Shown one piece after another: positions 46,347 to 58,700 of a stretch of 64,000 nucleotides of DNA. The position numbers were made by a program, and so were the translations under genes. The notes below the pieces were generated by a model, which did not search any database, was not told the DNA's origin, and was given only the letters and a program-made list of their open reading frames with translations. Source of the stretch: Hyalella azteca (taxonomy: Eukaryota; Arthropoda; Malacostraca; Amphipoda; Hyalellidae); contig NW_025935717.1 of NCBI RefSeq assembly GCF_000764305.2, positions 496,001-560,000 on the forward strand, given 5' to 3'. Every line of letters starts with the position of its first letter. Positions within the stretch are counted from its first letter, which is position 1.

Positions 46347-49300
46347 TTCATCATCAGAGTGATGAGTCTCGTGTTCACCCTCATCGTGCTCATATTCGCT
46401 GTGATGAACGTGTTCACCCTCATCAATCTTGTCCTTATCAAGACCGATATTGTGATGCTGGTGGCGCCCTTTCTTATGGTGACCTTCCTTTTGATTTTTC
46501 TTGTGATGTTTGTCGCCCTGGAGAGCGAGATAGTAATTGATTAATTAGATAATAATTAAAGATCATCTTAGGCAAAATTTTACGACGAATTTGTATTATT
46601 TGGCTTAACATCTCACGTAAATATTTTGTTTCTCAAAATTTTATCGAATTACTAATTGAATATTGAACTGACCTGAACCGAATGTTTTTGAACTTTTTCT
46701 TAACTAAATATTTATGGACTAAATATGATCGGATTGCTTCTTCAATGGCAAACCATTTTTTCCTGAGTATCGAATATCTTTATTTTGCCTGTTGATATTA
46801 AATAAGTTAAACGCCTCAAAAAAAATGCACTTTACCTTCATCCGAGATTTGACAGCTTCATAAAAATTCAGGATCGGAATTTTACTGTTAATCAGTTTTT
46901 CATAATTTTATATTTATTTATTTTTTAACCAAAAAAATTTTAACTAAAAATCGCGATATTGAATATGATGATACGTGTCCCAAATTTTATACTAAAATAA
47001 ATTTATAGGAAAAAATACTTCCCGAAGCAAAACCTGCTTATTCACAATTTATACTGCACCTCGAAGGCTCCTCCTTCAAAAATGCCTTTTTTGAATTTCT
47101 CGAAGAATTTGTCGAAGTGATCGTGGTCCCCGTGATACTCCTTATCGTCAACGTCCTTATAGTGTTTCTTGTGGATCATAAATTCTTTTTTGTGATGCAC
47201 AGCCTTGAAGCCCTGAATTTTCGATTTTGAATTAGATAAAAATTGTTCGAAAATGAATATTTAGGCACTCAATTGGGAATCATACAGAAATTAAAGCCGG
47301 AATTAAAAAATTCACTATCGAAAAAATTAAGGCAACATTTTAAAAGTTTTTATTCTGTCTGAAGGCAAAAAATTTCTCTCCATAGTACGGGTTTTAATCT
47401 AACTCAGGAAGGAAAGCAAAACTAAATCCGAAAGCAGATGATTTCAAAATCAAATCAAAATTAATGGAGATTTATATTCATCTAAAGTTTTCAATATGAA
47501 TCTGTCCAAAGTTTACTGCATGTCACGAGTTTCTTCTTTATGATTTTTCCACAGAATTACTAAAATAATGCACTATGTATTTAACATTTAATTTTATGAG
47601 ACACTTTCTTTTGGATTTCAAATATTTATTTTATCTGGCACAGTTTCTTTCAAGAATATTTTTAAGTTTTATATTATAAATCTTTATTTGAGTCCAGTTC
47701 TGGACTTATATATGGATATGAATATGGCTTACGTTGTCCTTATGTCCTTTGTGATGATGGCTTTGTGACCCTTTTTCATGTCCTTTTTTGCCCAATTTGC
47801 CCTTTTTGTGATGTCCGTCGTGATGTTCCTCATTGTGTTTCGAATCTTCGTTCTCACCCCCTTTGCTGTGATGATCCTGGAATGAAATATATTTGATATT
47901 TTTCATTTTAAAAGTTATACTATAAAGTTCCTGGTTTCATCCAATGATAAGGGAAGATGTAGTGTGCTTAAGAGTATTTTAATTTGAATTAATTCATTAA
48001 ATTGATTAATAATAAATATCACTTTTGGATTGAATGATTAAAAAATTTCTTAATCAAGAAGAACTCTTATTTATATCCCAGACAAGCTTTCTCAGAAACA
48101 GAATTTCTTAACGGAAAAAATGTCCTATCAGTATTTAGTTACAAGAACATATCTTAATTTATCTTTTGTTTACGTTGCTAATTTAATTCTTGGTGTTCGA
48201 ATGCGTTAAAGAATTCTTGAGCATACTCACCTGCTTGTGTTTCTTTCTGTGATGTCCTTCCTCAATTTCTTTATGTTCGTTCCCTTTTTTGTGTCCCTCG
48301 CGGAGTTTGTGTCCTTTCTTATCTTTGTGCGAGGATTTATGGGATTTTTTTGAGCTTTTACCTGCAATGAGATAAAGTTAATATAATTAAATTGCAACCC
48401 AACGGAACAAAGCGAACGAAGCATTGAACAATTTTTTCGTATATATTCAATAATGTTAGAGTAGATTATCTTCATCAGCGAGGAGCAATAGGATGGTTAA
48501 CGGCCAAATTTAAATTCCACTCTTCGAGGATATTCTGCATCTTGGTTGCGATGGTCATTGGTTCACACAGTTGATGGCAGGAAATTTAAATGTTGCTTAC
48601 ATATATGATAATTATATAAACATCGGTGTTATTATTTTTAACTTTTAGAATACTCGGCTAGTTGTCTAGGAAAAATTCTGGAACACCGGAGTAAGATACA
48701 TATGGGATTTTATTGTGTCGTTTAGTCCTTTCGTTAAAAATTATGATTCATTTAAAAAAATTCCATGCAAAAGTACAATGTAAATTATTTGGCATTTTCC
48801 TTAATTACTGCGTATTACATAAATTTGCGTTTATTGAAATTGAAGTACAAATGTCAATAGATACTTTGGAGAAAAACAGTTATATTTACTTTTACCTTTG
48901 CCTTTCTTCTTCCTCTTCGTCGTAGCTGAGACCTCGAGAGGCTTCTTAGACACCTTGTTGATTTGTTGACCATTACTCACAGCCTGTTGAGAACCTTGAG
49001 CTTTTTGCCCGCCAGTGTCCGATATCGCAGGGAATTGATGGACCGTCGAGAGCTTTGCAGGTATTTGCGGTGATGCGAGATCAGGTTGTTGCATCATAGG
49101 TGGTCGATGAAGCTTCTTTAAAGAATTCTGGGACTCGTGCAAGACACGCAGTCGAGTCTTTAATGGCGGCTGATTCATCTTTAAAGAATTCTTGGACTCG
49201 TGCAGGACATGCGGTCGAGTCTTTAATGGCGGCTGATTCATCTTTAAAGAATTCTTGGACTCGTGCAGGACATGCGGTCGAGTCTTTAATGGCGGCTGAT

Positions 49301-51505
49301 TCATCTTTATAGAACTCTGGGACTCGTGCAGGACATGCGGTCGAGTCTTTAAAGGTGGCTGCTTCATCTTTAAAGAATTCTGGGACTTGTGCAGGACATG
49401 CGGCTGAGTCTTTAAAGGTGGCTGCTTCATCGTTAAAGAACTCTGGGACTCGTGCAGGACATGCGGCTGAGTCTTTAATGGGGTCTCCTTCATCTTTAAA
49501 GAATTCTGGGACTCGTGTAAGACATTTGGCTGAGATTTTAATGGTGAATGCTTCGTTATTAAAGAATTTTGGGAGTCATGCAGAACAGGCGGCTGAGTTT
49601 TAAATGGAAGCTGCTTCATCTTTAAAGAACTCTGGGACTCGTGCAGGATATTCGGCCGATTTGCCTCCTCACTGTGTATAGCTTTGGAAAGCGGACTTTC
49701 GTTCTTGCTATCAAAATCTGAATTTTTCCTGTCTGTTGGTAACGAGATTTTACTCTCGCCTGACGATGATATTTCGACAGACTTTCGATATGCAAATTTT
49801 TCAGATTGTGGGGAAATTCTCGGTTTAGGAGGCAGAAGCTCGAGTGAGGGAGCGACAAAATTTGTTATCAAATCTTCAGAATTTTCAGGCTTCAGGGTTA
49901 TTACAGATGATTGCTTGACTCCCATGCGAGATTGTGCCCGTAAAAGTTGACTCTGTTGAATAGCTTCCAAATAGCTCAATTTGGAATTTAAATCGGGGAC
50001 AGTAACAGGAATTAATTCTATTTGCTCCTGAGTTTCGTTGCGTTTATCCGCTTCTTTATCAATTTCTTTGCTGTCTTTGTTATAAGAAATATTTTCAATG
50101 AGATTTTGAACAATTTTTGGTCCCTTATTCCTATGATTCGATGTATTCACGACATCGAGATCTTGATTTTGGTCGGACTTTACTTTCTGCCGATTATTTG
50201 GTGCGTTGATGAAAGATGCAGAAAATCTCACATGATCTTCATCATTTGAACGTTTGTAAACAATAACGTTACTTTTATTACGAGCCGGATTCGTCAAATG
50301 CCCTTCAATGTTTTTCGCAACTTTGGATTTTGGCCGAAGACTTGTACCATTTTTTAACAAACTCGCCGGTTTTTTTTGGACTTGTAACGCATGGGGATCT
50401 TCGTTACCCAACAAATTTTCGTCGCCATTCAATTCTACGCCTAGGAGTCGCGAGCGTTTATTTTTTCTTCTTGGAATCCGGTTAGAAATTTTATTATCTG
50501 AACTAATTCCTGGTATTCCTGACTCTGATACTGAATGATGCATAGTTGAAAACGGAGGCGGCTGTTGCGCATCCGGCAACTCAATAACCGGTTTTCCGTT
50601 CGCATATCCGGATTTTCTGTTGTCGACCTCGTATTCCGGACGCGACTTGATATTATCCGTGTTGTGAGAATCGTTTCTTAAGATCTCAATATTTTTATTT
50701 GGGTAGTGCTTATATTGTTGATCTGAATTAGCCATTGGAAGTTGTTGAACGAAATGCTGTATATCGCTGGCAGCGAACAGCTTGTGCTCAGCGGTCAAGC
50801 TTGATGGAAATTTTGATAGATTTTTACCCGTAATATTTTGGGATGAAAATTGGCAAGTCGCTACCGCTGCCCAAGTCATCAGGACCGGCAACAGAACTCG
50901 ATCCTGAGGATATAGGTTATATTATAATCTCTGTCTGGAGTAGGGATAATGCAGGTAAATTGAAGTGAAATATTCTAAGTGTTATAAAGATTAATGAATT
51001 CACAACGGCTTAACAAATACGTGCAAATAATATTCATGATCCACATTTGAAAGTGATCATAAGTAATGCAATAAATTTCATACACACAAATAAATGTTAT
51101 AGTATATTATAAAGTTTTCTCAGAGGTTCCTTGAATCAAAAAAATGTATATCGCCAGTGATATAAGTTTATAACGCCATGTATATCACTGATTTGGTGCA
51201 TTTCAATAAAATTTCTATCACAGCAATTTAATTTGAAATTTTGCTTGATTAAATTTGAAATTAAATTAATTTAATTTAATTTTAAACCCTATACACTTTA
51301 CATACTCAGAGAGATGAGGATACATTGCCCATGTAGCGATTCAACTTTTGTCATTTTTTGGGTCATCTTGACCCAGTTTTACCCGGAAAAAGCGCATCAG
51401 TGCTACATGCATAAAGTGTGTCGCTAGTGGGTCAATATGACAATTCATTTTTTTCAAAAAGATAGAATCTTCCTGCCTTTTACGCCTCCCTTCACTCACC
51501 GCCAT
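46338..51505 (-). CDS. Gene B: giant family member, 873 aa, with repeat-expanded exon 2
   Basis: complement(join(46338..46517, 47060..47212, 47733..47876, 48231..48361, 48896..50903, 51500..51505)); 2622 nt, 873 aa plus TAG. Exon 1 is only ATG GCG; exon 2 supplies the rest of the signal (DRVLLPVLMTWAAVATC). Exon 2 is 2008 nt instead of about 200 and is polar and low-complexity. From about residue 410 to 605 it contains nine 21-residue repeats of the form VLHESQNSLKMKQPPLKTQPH. It lacks the QQFS...DLQ.AAGG motif that ends exon 2 in its paralogues, ending instead in a basic KRKKKGKG run, but the phase-1 Gly junction is kept. Exons 3-6 (131, 144, 153, 180 nt) encode the usual His/Lys tail, here unusually acidic at the end (Asp/Glu among the His). 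The exon 5 donor, GTGCAG, is weak. The stop codon lies inside a minisatellite. Function is unknown; it is secreted by inference. Confidence 0.85.
49090..49670 (-). repeat. 63-bp coding repeat in gene B exon 2 (nine 21-aa units)
   Basis: The unit encodes VLHESQNSLKMKQPPLKTQPH with changes at a few positions (Q/R, K/N, E/K). The 63-bp period keeps the frame. Central units are nearly identical while the outer ones have drifted, as expected from unequal exchange. Confidence 0.9.
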
Positions 51506-51554
51506 TTCCTCCCAGCCGTCGCAGGCACCCTCGTCCGAACTGATGCGGCTTCAG

Positions 51555-51590
51555 ACTGAGCGCGAGGGAAGAGGGGAGCCCGCTTATATA
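51555..51590 (-). promoter_or_regulatory. Gene B core promoter (TATA and TCAGT initiator)
   Basis: TATATAAG on the minus strand at 51583-51590 lies 33 bp above TCAGT at 51555-51559 (+1 about 51557). The leader to the ATG at 51505 is about 50 nt. The initiator continues TCAGTCTG, close to TCAGTCTT in gene A. Confidence 0.75.
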
Positions 51591-52804
51591 GCAGCTGGCA
51601 ACCCACGAGTCGAGTTATAATACACAATCTAATCAATCACAATCCTTCAATTTGCCCCTCTTATCGTAACTAATAAACTGATCATTTTTACATTTATCTG
51701 CATGATTAAAGTTTTATATATTTCTTCCACTGAGACATATGCATGCGTCATGCTGGTCAAATCTTTATTTACAACAACATACAAACAGATACCGGACGTA
51801 TCACTGATACGCCCCTTTGTCGTTCCAGAACTGGGGCAGCTTGACCTACCCTAGGGCAAAAAATTCACGCATATTCGGACAAGTTCTCAGTATTTATTTG
51901 TGTGATTATACACTTCCGGTTACGTATTCATATTAATAAATAAATTATATTTTCTGAAGCATAGTTCCATCCTAAAAACCCTCACCCAATTCCTTCCTCA
52001 ACAAAGCTCTTGAGCAACCGTCCTCTTTTTTTAAGGGCTATTGTCAGGGAGTTTCTGTTAATGATTCTTTACAATGGATTCGCAGCGCAATCATGCAAAG
52101 TGTAAGACAAGAAATTGAAGAAACTGGCAGGCATTTAATGGGTGAATTCCTTCACTTGGATTACCAGAAAAAAAAACAAAAAAAAAATTCTGGTGTTTGT
52201 GAATGAAACTAAAATAGTGATTTAATGATATAAGCAGAACTTTTGAGCAGATAATTAAATAAAAAGCCTAATCTAATTATCCTGGATATAAACGCGCAGA
52301 ATGCATTTGGAATTTTATTAGTTGTGTATACAATCTAATATTTATCAATATAGAGCACGTGGTTTATTTTTTATTGAAAACGTAATGAGAAAATGCTCCA
52401 GAAATATTTAGGTATTTAATAAAAATTAAACTAATTGTAAATACAATAGAGGTAAAAGAAACAGAGTAATTAAATTAATCAATAGGTAAATTTTAAGTCA
52501 ATTTAAATCAATTTTTAAATTTACATCATATTTACTCCACTTAGATCATGGATGAAATTTTACGAATAACAATCAAACGGCAGGTGTTTCTGCTACTGCA
52601 GAATAGTTATTATCTTTTATTTAGACACAATAGGCATTTTCCAACTTCAGAGTTAGGGTGTATATTATTATTATTTTATTTATTTTTTGTTATTTTAGCC
52701 AAAAATGTCAAGAAGCAACACGTTTATGAGTCAAAGTTGATAGGCTTTCAATTTGAAGCTTCAATGCATTTGGTTAATGGGAGAAGTAAGTAATAAAAAA
52801 ATAT

Positions 52805-52966
52805 AACTCAGTACTCACTGCAGTGAATGATAGAGAGCGCATTTTCTCGTCGACGAAAACTTGAGGTCACGGACAGACGGACGGACAGACGGACGGACAG
52901 ACGGACAGACAGACGGACATGGCGAGCACAATAGTGCATTTTTACCATAAATGAGAAAATGCGCTA
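52805..52966 (-). repeat. Short interspersed element, family 1, copy 6
   Basis: Begins ACTCAGTACTCACTGCAGTG and ends GAGAAAATGCGCT, with a GACGGACAGACGG core of about 50 bp. Confidence 0.82.
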
Positions 52967-53264
52967 ACCAGGAATACAGAAATATTATAATTATTTTAAT
53001 ACTGACGAAGTTCAAGCACGGGGCATGGAGATAATGTAAATTTGGAAGTATGACTGTGCAAACTTACATTTCGGAAATTGCTAGTTCGATAAAAATTTTA
53101 ACGAGAATTCAGTTTAACTTGATAAATTTGATCAAATTTTACTTTTAAAAACAATTTAATTTCTACTTGGAGGGAAATTTTGTGAGACTCTTGAACTTTA
53201 TTTACAGATCTATTACTTCACATCGAGTATTAAAATTGACTTCTCCGGTGCCTGATATATTATT

Positions 53265-53735
53265 AGTTGAAATAATATACGTTTAAAAATTATTTTTAAA
53301 GACAACACAGATGTACAATGAATTTCTCATTTAATTTTCGAATATTAAAAAAAGTAATTTTTCAATTTTTTTAATATAGAAATTTTTTTCAAAGTTATCT
53401 ATTATGTCAATTGATTCATGCATTGCCTCTGACTTCACACAAGTGTGCAAAATTTCAGATCAATTTGACAGGTAGAAGTGTGTCAAATATCAGTTAGAAG
53501 ATTTGTAGCGGACAAAATTATTTTTTCAATTTTTTTAAATCGAAAAAAATTTTTGTTTATTTATAAAATCATTTATTTTGACATTTGATTCATGCATTGT
53601 CTCTAACTTTACACAAGTGTGCAAAATTTCAGATTGATAGGATAAGTAGAAGTGTATCAAATTTCGATTACAAGATTTGTAGAAGACAAATAAACAACAA
53701 GAAGTGAAGTTAAAGAGAAGTGTTGTAAAAAGAGG
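53265..53735. repeat. Dispersed repeat family 2, copy 4 (near full length)
   Basis: Same start (AATAATATACGTTTAAAAAT), two half-units and the same end (GAAGTGAAGTTAAAGAGAAG). Between genes A and B. Confidence 0.7.
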
Positions 53736-54483
53736 TGGATATGATTATTTTATTGATTTTTGAAAATCATATTTTAATTGCGGATTTATGCATGTTAAAT
53801 TGCGGATGAGGAACCATGAGGAGTCACTGAGTGGTTTCAACATTAATGTAATGGATTCAACTTGGAGAAAATATTAATCAATACGTTATGAACTGAAAAT
53901 AGTAAAGGAGAACTAATAGGTTTGAATTTCAGGACTTCAAGCAGTAAAACATGTATTTTTTTATTTCTAATTAACTACGGAGAAGCTAGGTAATAGTGAT
54001 GTAATCAAAAGGCTTTGAACAACACCTTTCGTTTACAAACTCAATGATAACCACAAAAATCTCAACCCCAACACCTTGGTATCTAAACGGTTTAAGCCTG
54101 CATTTAATACTTCCATTTCAATTTATTCAAATTCACATATACTCTTATTTTAAATCAATTTAGTTTGTGATTATCCAAAATCTTCCCTACTGCACCCTGG
54201 TAAACTTGGCTTTTTGTGCTACTTTAAACTTTTCTGGTACATTAATTCAAGGAATAACTAATTGTCAAATTAGTTTTCAATATATGCGAATCAAAGTAAA
54301 GAAAAGAAATTCTCAATTTTTCACCCAATATTTGCATCATCGTTGTGCATGACTTTATAAATACGCGTATATTTACCGGAACATCTGAAATTTCTCCTTC
54401 CGTTACGATTGTCCACTGGTTGATGAATTTCTGGAAAGGGGTTTTGGCATAGCACTTGAGCTTTGGAGAAATTTTACGGCTCT

Positions 54484-54655
54484 TTTTGGCGCGTTTTCTC
54501 ATTTATGGAAAAAAATGCACTATTGTGCTCGTCATGTCCGTCCGTCTGTCTGTCTGTTTGTCCGTCCGTCTGTCCGTCCGTCCGTCCGTGACCTCAAATT
54601 TTCGTCGACGAGAAAATGCACTCTCTGTCACTCACTGCAGTGAGTACTGAGTTAT
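54484..54655 (+). repeat. Short interspersed element, family 1, copy 7
   Basis: Full-length copy with a GTCCGTCTGTCT core of about 60 bp and the CACTCACTGCAGTGAGTACT end; opposite orientation to copy 6, 1.5 kb away. Confidence 0.82.
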
Positions 54656-55737
54656 AATTTTTTTGTTATTGTATACTTTTGAGTAGTGCATACTTTGGGC
54701 TTCGTAAAACGGAGAATTTATATTATTTTAAACTAAAGTGAATTTAATAAACGATAAATCTAAATTCATTTTCCCATTCCGATTCTTTCTGAATCTTCCG
54801 ATTCCCATTCCGATTCTTTCTTGCAGACAAATAATGTATTGAAACTCCATGAAGATTTGTATGTAATGATTATCATTAATTAACTGAATTAACCGATCAG
54901 AATTTGCTTTTATCAGAAGCATTAATCAATTCAACGAATAGTTCCTTTACGCTTTGCTGGCTGTGACGATTGTATTGACTAAAATAATTTTGTTGAATTT
55001 CAGGAACTCATTGTTTTAAAATTCGCAACTTGAACCCTAAGATTTTTCATTTAAAAATTTTCATCATTAGACACTGTCATAAATTACTAATATGCTGCTG
55101 AAAAATAATTGAGACCACTTGTTTACAATGAGATAACTGGAGCGAATACATAAATTCAAAATTTCACAATCAATCTATCGTTATCCTGAGTTTGAAGTTT
55201 CTTGCATTGAGCACGAAACATAGCCAAATTCAATAAAACAAAAAGCATTCCACCATAGTTTTTGTATTTTCTGATTTTTGATACATTTAACGTAATTCAA
55301 CCATAAACAAGAACATCTTATCGATGTTTGCACAAACGCATTTAGCTGCAACAAAAGAAACAATCATAAATGTTCTAATAAATATAACAATGTATATAGT
55401 AAATATTTTTGCTTTGACCTTGCCAAACGAACAAGCTATATGTTATGAGTCATGCTATGAGTCAAGTTATGTATATGGTCCCAAAATGACATCAAATTCT
55501 TTTATTCAGAGCGACACTCATACTAGGACCTAATGTTCGTTCACGAACAACAAAATAATTTTTGGATTCATGCAAAAATGATATCTTGGCTAGAATTTGA
55601 TTCAAATTTATATTTATTTGAATTTGCAAATAATTTTACGTGGAGTGTATTTAGTGTATAGAAGAAAATGATGACCCATAAATAAAGCGACAATAAATTT
55701 GAAACGTTTGTGTGGATAAATAGCCCAAATCGTCATG

Positions 55738-58700
55738 TTAATGATGACCGTGATGGCTTTCGTGGTGATCGTGATCACCCTTCTTGTGACCGTAGGCCTT
55801 GTGATGTTTGTGGTGACCCTCATCACCATAGTGCTTCTTGTGCCCCTTGTCGTGGTGATGATGGTGACCCTTCTTGTGGTGGCCTTTCTTGCCGTGCTTG
55901 TCGTGATGCTTGTGAGACTGTGCAAAAATATTTGACTTTAGTTTGGTTACTTGATGAAAATACTTGAATTTAGTTTGGTATTATAAGAAATGTTTCAATA
56001 CCTCTATATTATTAGTTCTAATTTAGGATGAGAATATTGATGATAAAATATTTGGGGGGGATTTCACACAATATAATAACTTAATTTCTTGTGTGCTGAC
56101 TTCACAGACGTACTTCGGATACGCTTTGATTTTCAAATAGAATCGCCACTTATTTTTCCGCATTTACTCTAGATAAAGTAGAGCTCACAAGCTCATTATT
56201 TTTTAATTAATTCCAGATGTATAATTTCAACATGAAAATCATCATGATGAAAATACTGCTAAGTTAAAAATAACATAAATTACTTACATGATGCTTTCCG
56301 CCTTTGTGATGGCCTTCTTTGTGGGACTTGTGGTGCTTGTGGTGTTGGTCGTAGTCCTTGTGGTGCTTCTTAAAGTCGCTGTCGTCCCAGAACTTCTTCT
56401 TGTGGCCGTGTTCCTCCTTGTGGTACACGTTCTTGAAGCCCTGGGGCAATACGTAAGAACATTTAGAATTATAACAAATAACATATATAACAGAAAATTT
56501 AGAGTTTATCACTGGTAAAAAGCATTAGGGCAAGCATTCATCAGAGCAAACTTCCATCACGGTATCTTCATTCCAGAATTAAATTTCATTCGGGATTGAT
56601 ATAGTCTCAATTCTGAGATTGAGGGCTTTCGGGTTTATTATTCGTATGCTTTCATAACGACTATGTAACTTATATTTTATATTAGAAAATTCGCATCATT
56701 TAAGAGCCACGGTTTTTGGGGGCCCATAATTTTTTCATCTTGCGCATAGATTTTAATTTGAACTGTAGAGAATAAAAGCGCCGAATTTCGCGCCATCCTT
56801 TGCAGCATTAATCATTTGATTCACCGAGAGCATGGATATTTATTCAAATATTAATACAATTCCGTGATCTATCAAGATATTTATTAATTTGAACGCTGTT
56901 TATGATTTTATGCTCACCTTATGCTTGTGTCCCTTCTTATGATGACCTTTCTTGCCATGATTATGTCCTTTCTTGCCTTTCTTGCCATGTTTGTGATGGC
57001 CGTGATGATGTTTTTCGTGGTGATGGCCTTTGTGGTGCTTACCACCTTTGTCGAAGTGGCCCTGTTAACAAACGTATCATCAGAATTTAAATTGAAATAA
57101 TTCGAAACTAAGATAACTAGTTTTTCAACAATTTCACTGGAATGCACTCCTTTGACATGTCGTCAGGTTTCCGAGCTTAGATTTTAGGTGAAATTTCTAA
57201 TGTGAATATTGCTGGATGATTCAATAAATGCTAAATTATAAATTGAAGACTTTAAATACAGATTCTCGTTTCACAATTACCTGAGCAGCAAAATATGGAT
57301 TGGTTTAGTTATTTTTAATCATGAATAAGACCTAAAGTGACGAACGCCTTCTCAAACAAAAAATTGTCCTAATTGAGAAATTATGTTTTATATGTAGTGA
57401 TACAGGGAGTAAGATCAAGATACTGATCCAATTCGAGATACAGCGATTCCTCATCTAACGTGTTTTTTTTCTACAGAAGGTAGCTACTGACAGTTCTTAT
57501 TTTAATATTTAAGTTAGAATGTTTTTTTAAGTTATCATAAACCGCAGACCAGCGAAGATCAGAGAATGAATTTTCTCATTAGCATTACTTGAGTAATATT
57601 AAATAGTAATATAGTGATAGAACAATAATAAAATTATTATTACTAAAAAGCAGGTAATGAAGTGGAGCCTCGCTAGGTGAAGCGCGATATTGCTAGGTGT
57701 TACTGTACTGCTATGTTGTAAACTCTAGGAATTCGTTTCAAGTTATCGGTCTCTTCCTGAAATTTTGATATTGTTGAATCTTGAATGTTTCATAAGTCAT
57801 ATGTGAAAAATATAAAGCCTCATAGCAAATTTAGATTTAAATGTTTGATTTGTAATTGAATGATATGATTAATTTGAAATACAGCGAATCGAAGTAAACA
57901 TAATTCTTGCATTCAAGGAAAAATGAATTTATAATTTATGGATGAAATCTAGGCAAACTGGAGATGGTTCTTCACCCACCTTCTTGTGACTTTTGCTGAA
58001 GTCTCCTTTATGGTGTTTCTTGTGGCCGTGTTTGGCGTGGTGGCCTTTATGGCCTTTGTGGCCGTGCTTTTTATGGTGGCTTTTGTGATGATGGCCGTGG
58101 TGACCGTGATGGTGACCCCCTGATAATTTCGCGCATATTTACAAAATTTGTTTTAAAACCGATTGATTTTACGGAACCATAACGACAAATATTTAAAACA
58201 AAATTTTAATATTACAATTCTAGAACCCTGCTACCTGGTACCGTGCAATAATTATATAATTCCATAACTCAGACGGAAAATATCGTATTTGAAATTCAGA
58301 TAATAAGCGTAAATATAATTAAAGCTGCCAGGGCAAAAGTGTTGAAACTAAAATGTTCAACCCTGTAGAATGTAATTAAAGCATTCTGAACCACATAAAC
58401 CAGCTAATTTAGCATTTATTAAATCACGATTTGGAGGCACATAATGTGCATCAAGTTCAAATTATGAGCCTGGCGGAAGATAGGACTTACCCGCTGCGGT
58501 AAGTAGCGGGTAGGTTGCCACATGGGACACCTGCTGGGCGCCGGCTGGGAGCAGATCAGCGCCGGCTGGGAGCAGATCAGCGCCGGCCAGGCGTGGGCTG
58601 TAGGCTCGGAGCTCCTCGTCGGCCTCCTTGCCTGCCGTGCCGGCCGTGCTCTGGCTCACCAGAGCCGCTGCCAGCGCTACCAACACTGCCGTCTGCAATT

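Larger units (their letters stand above)
51591..55737. other. Intergenic DNA between genes B and A
   Basis: Holds family 1 copies 6 and 7 and family 2 copy 4; the rest is AT-rich unique-looking DNA. No supported gene. Confidence 0.6.

Noticed and set aside
4740..51860. Scattered GACTCAGTTTGGCC / GACCCAGTTTTACCC and CGTATCAGTG motifs (near 4780, 5275, 44915, 51370, 51800)
   Set aside because: May be decayed copies of a third element, but the shared stretches are too short and variable to define ends.
55614..55925. Minus-strand Thr/Arg-rich ORFs overlapping the last exons (also 7612, 26954, 36399, 27647)
   Set aside because: Same DNA read one base off the His/Lys frame; they lack the phase agreement with adjacent exons and the family motifs.
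56288..56518. Long hydrophobic plus-strand ORFs opposite the exons (also at 7769, 16332, 27135, 36442, 55735 and others)
   Set aside because: They are antisense shadows. Codons for His, Lys and Gly read backwards give Val, Leu, Phe and Ala, producing membrane-like sequences without independent support; the minus-strand exons have splice sites, family conservation and fixed lengths.
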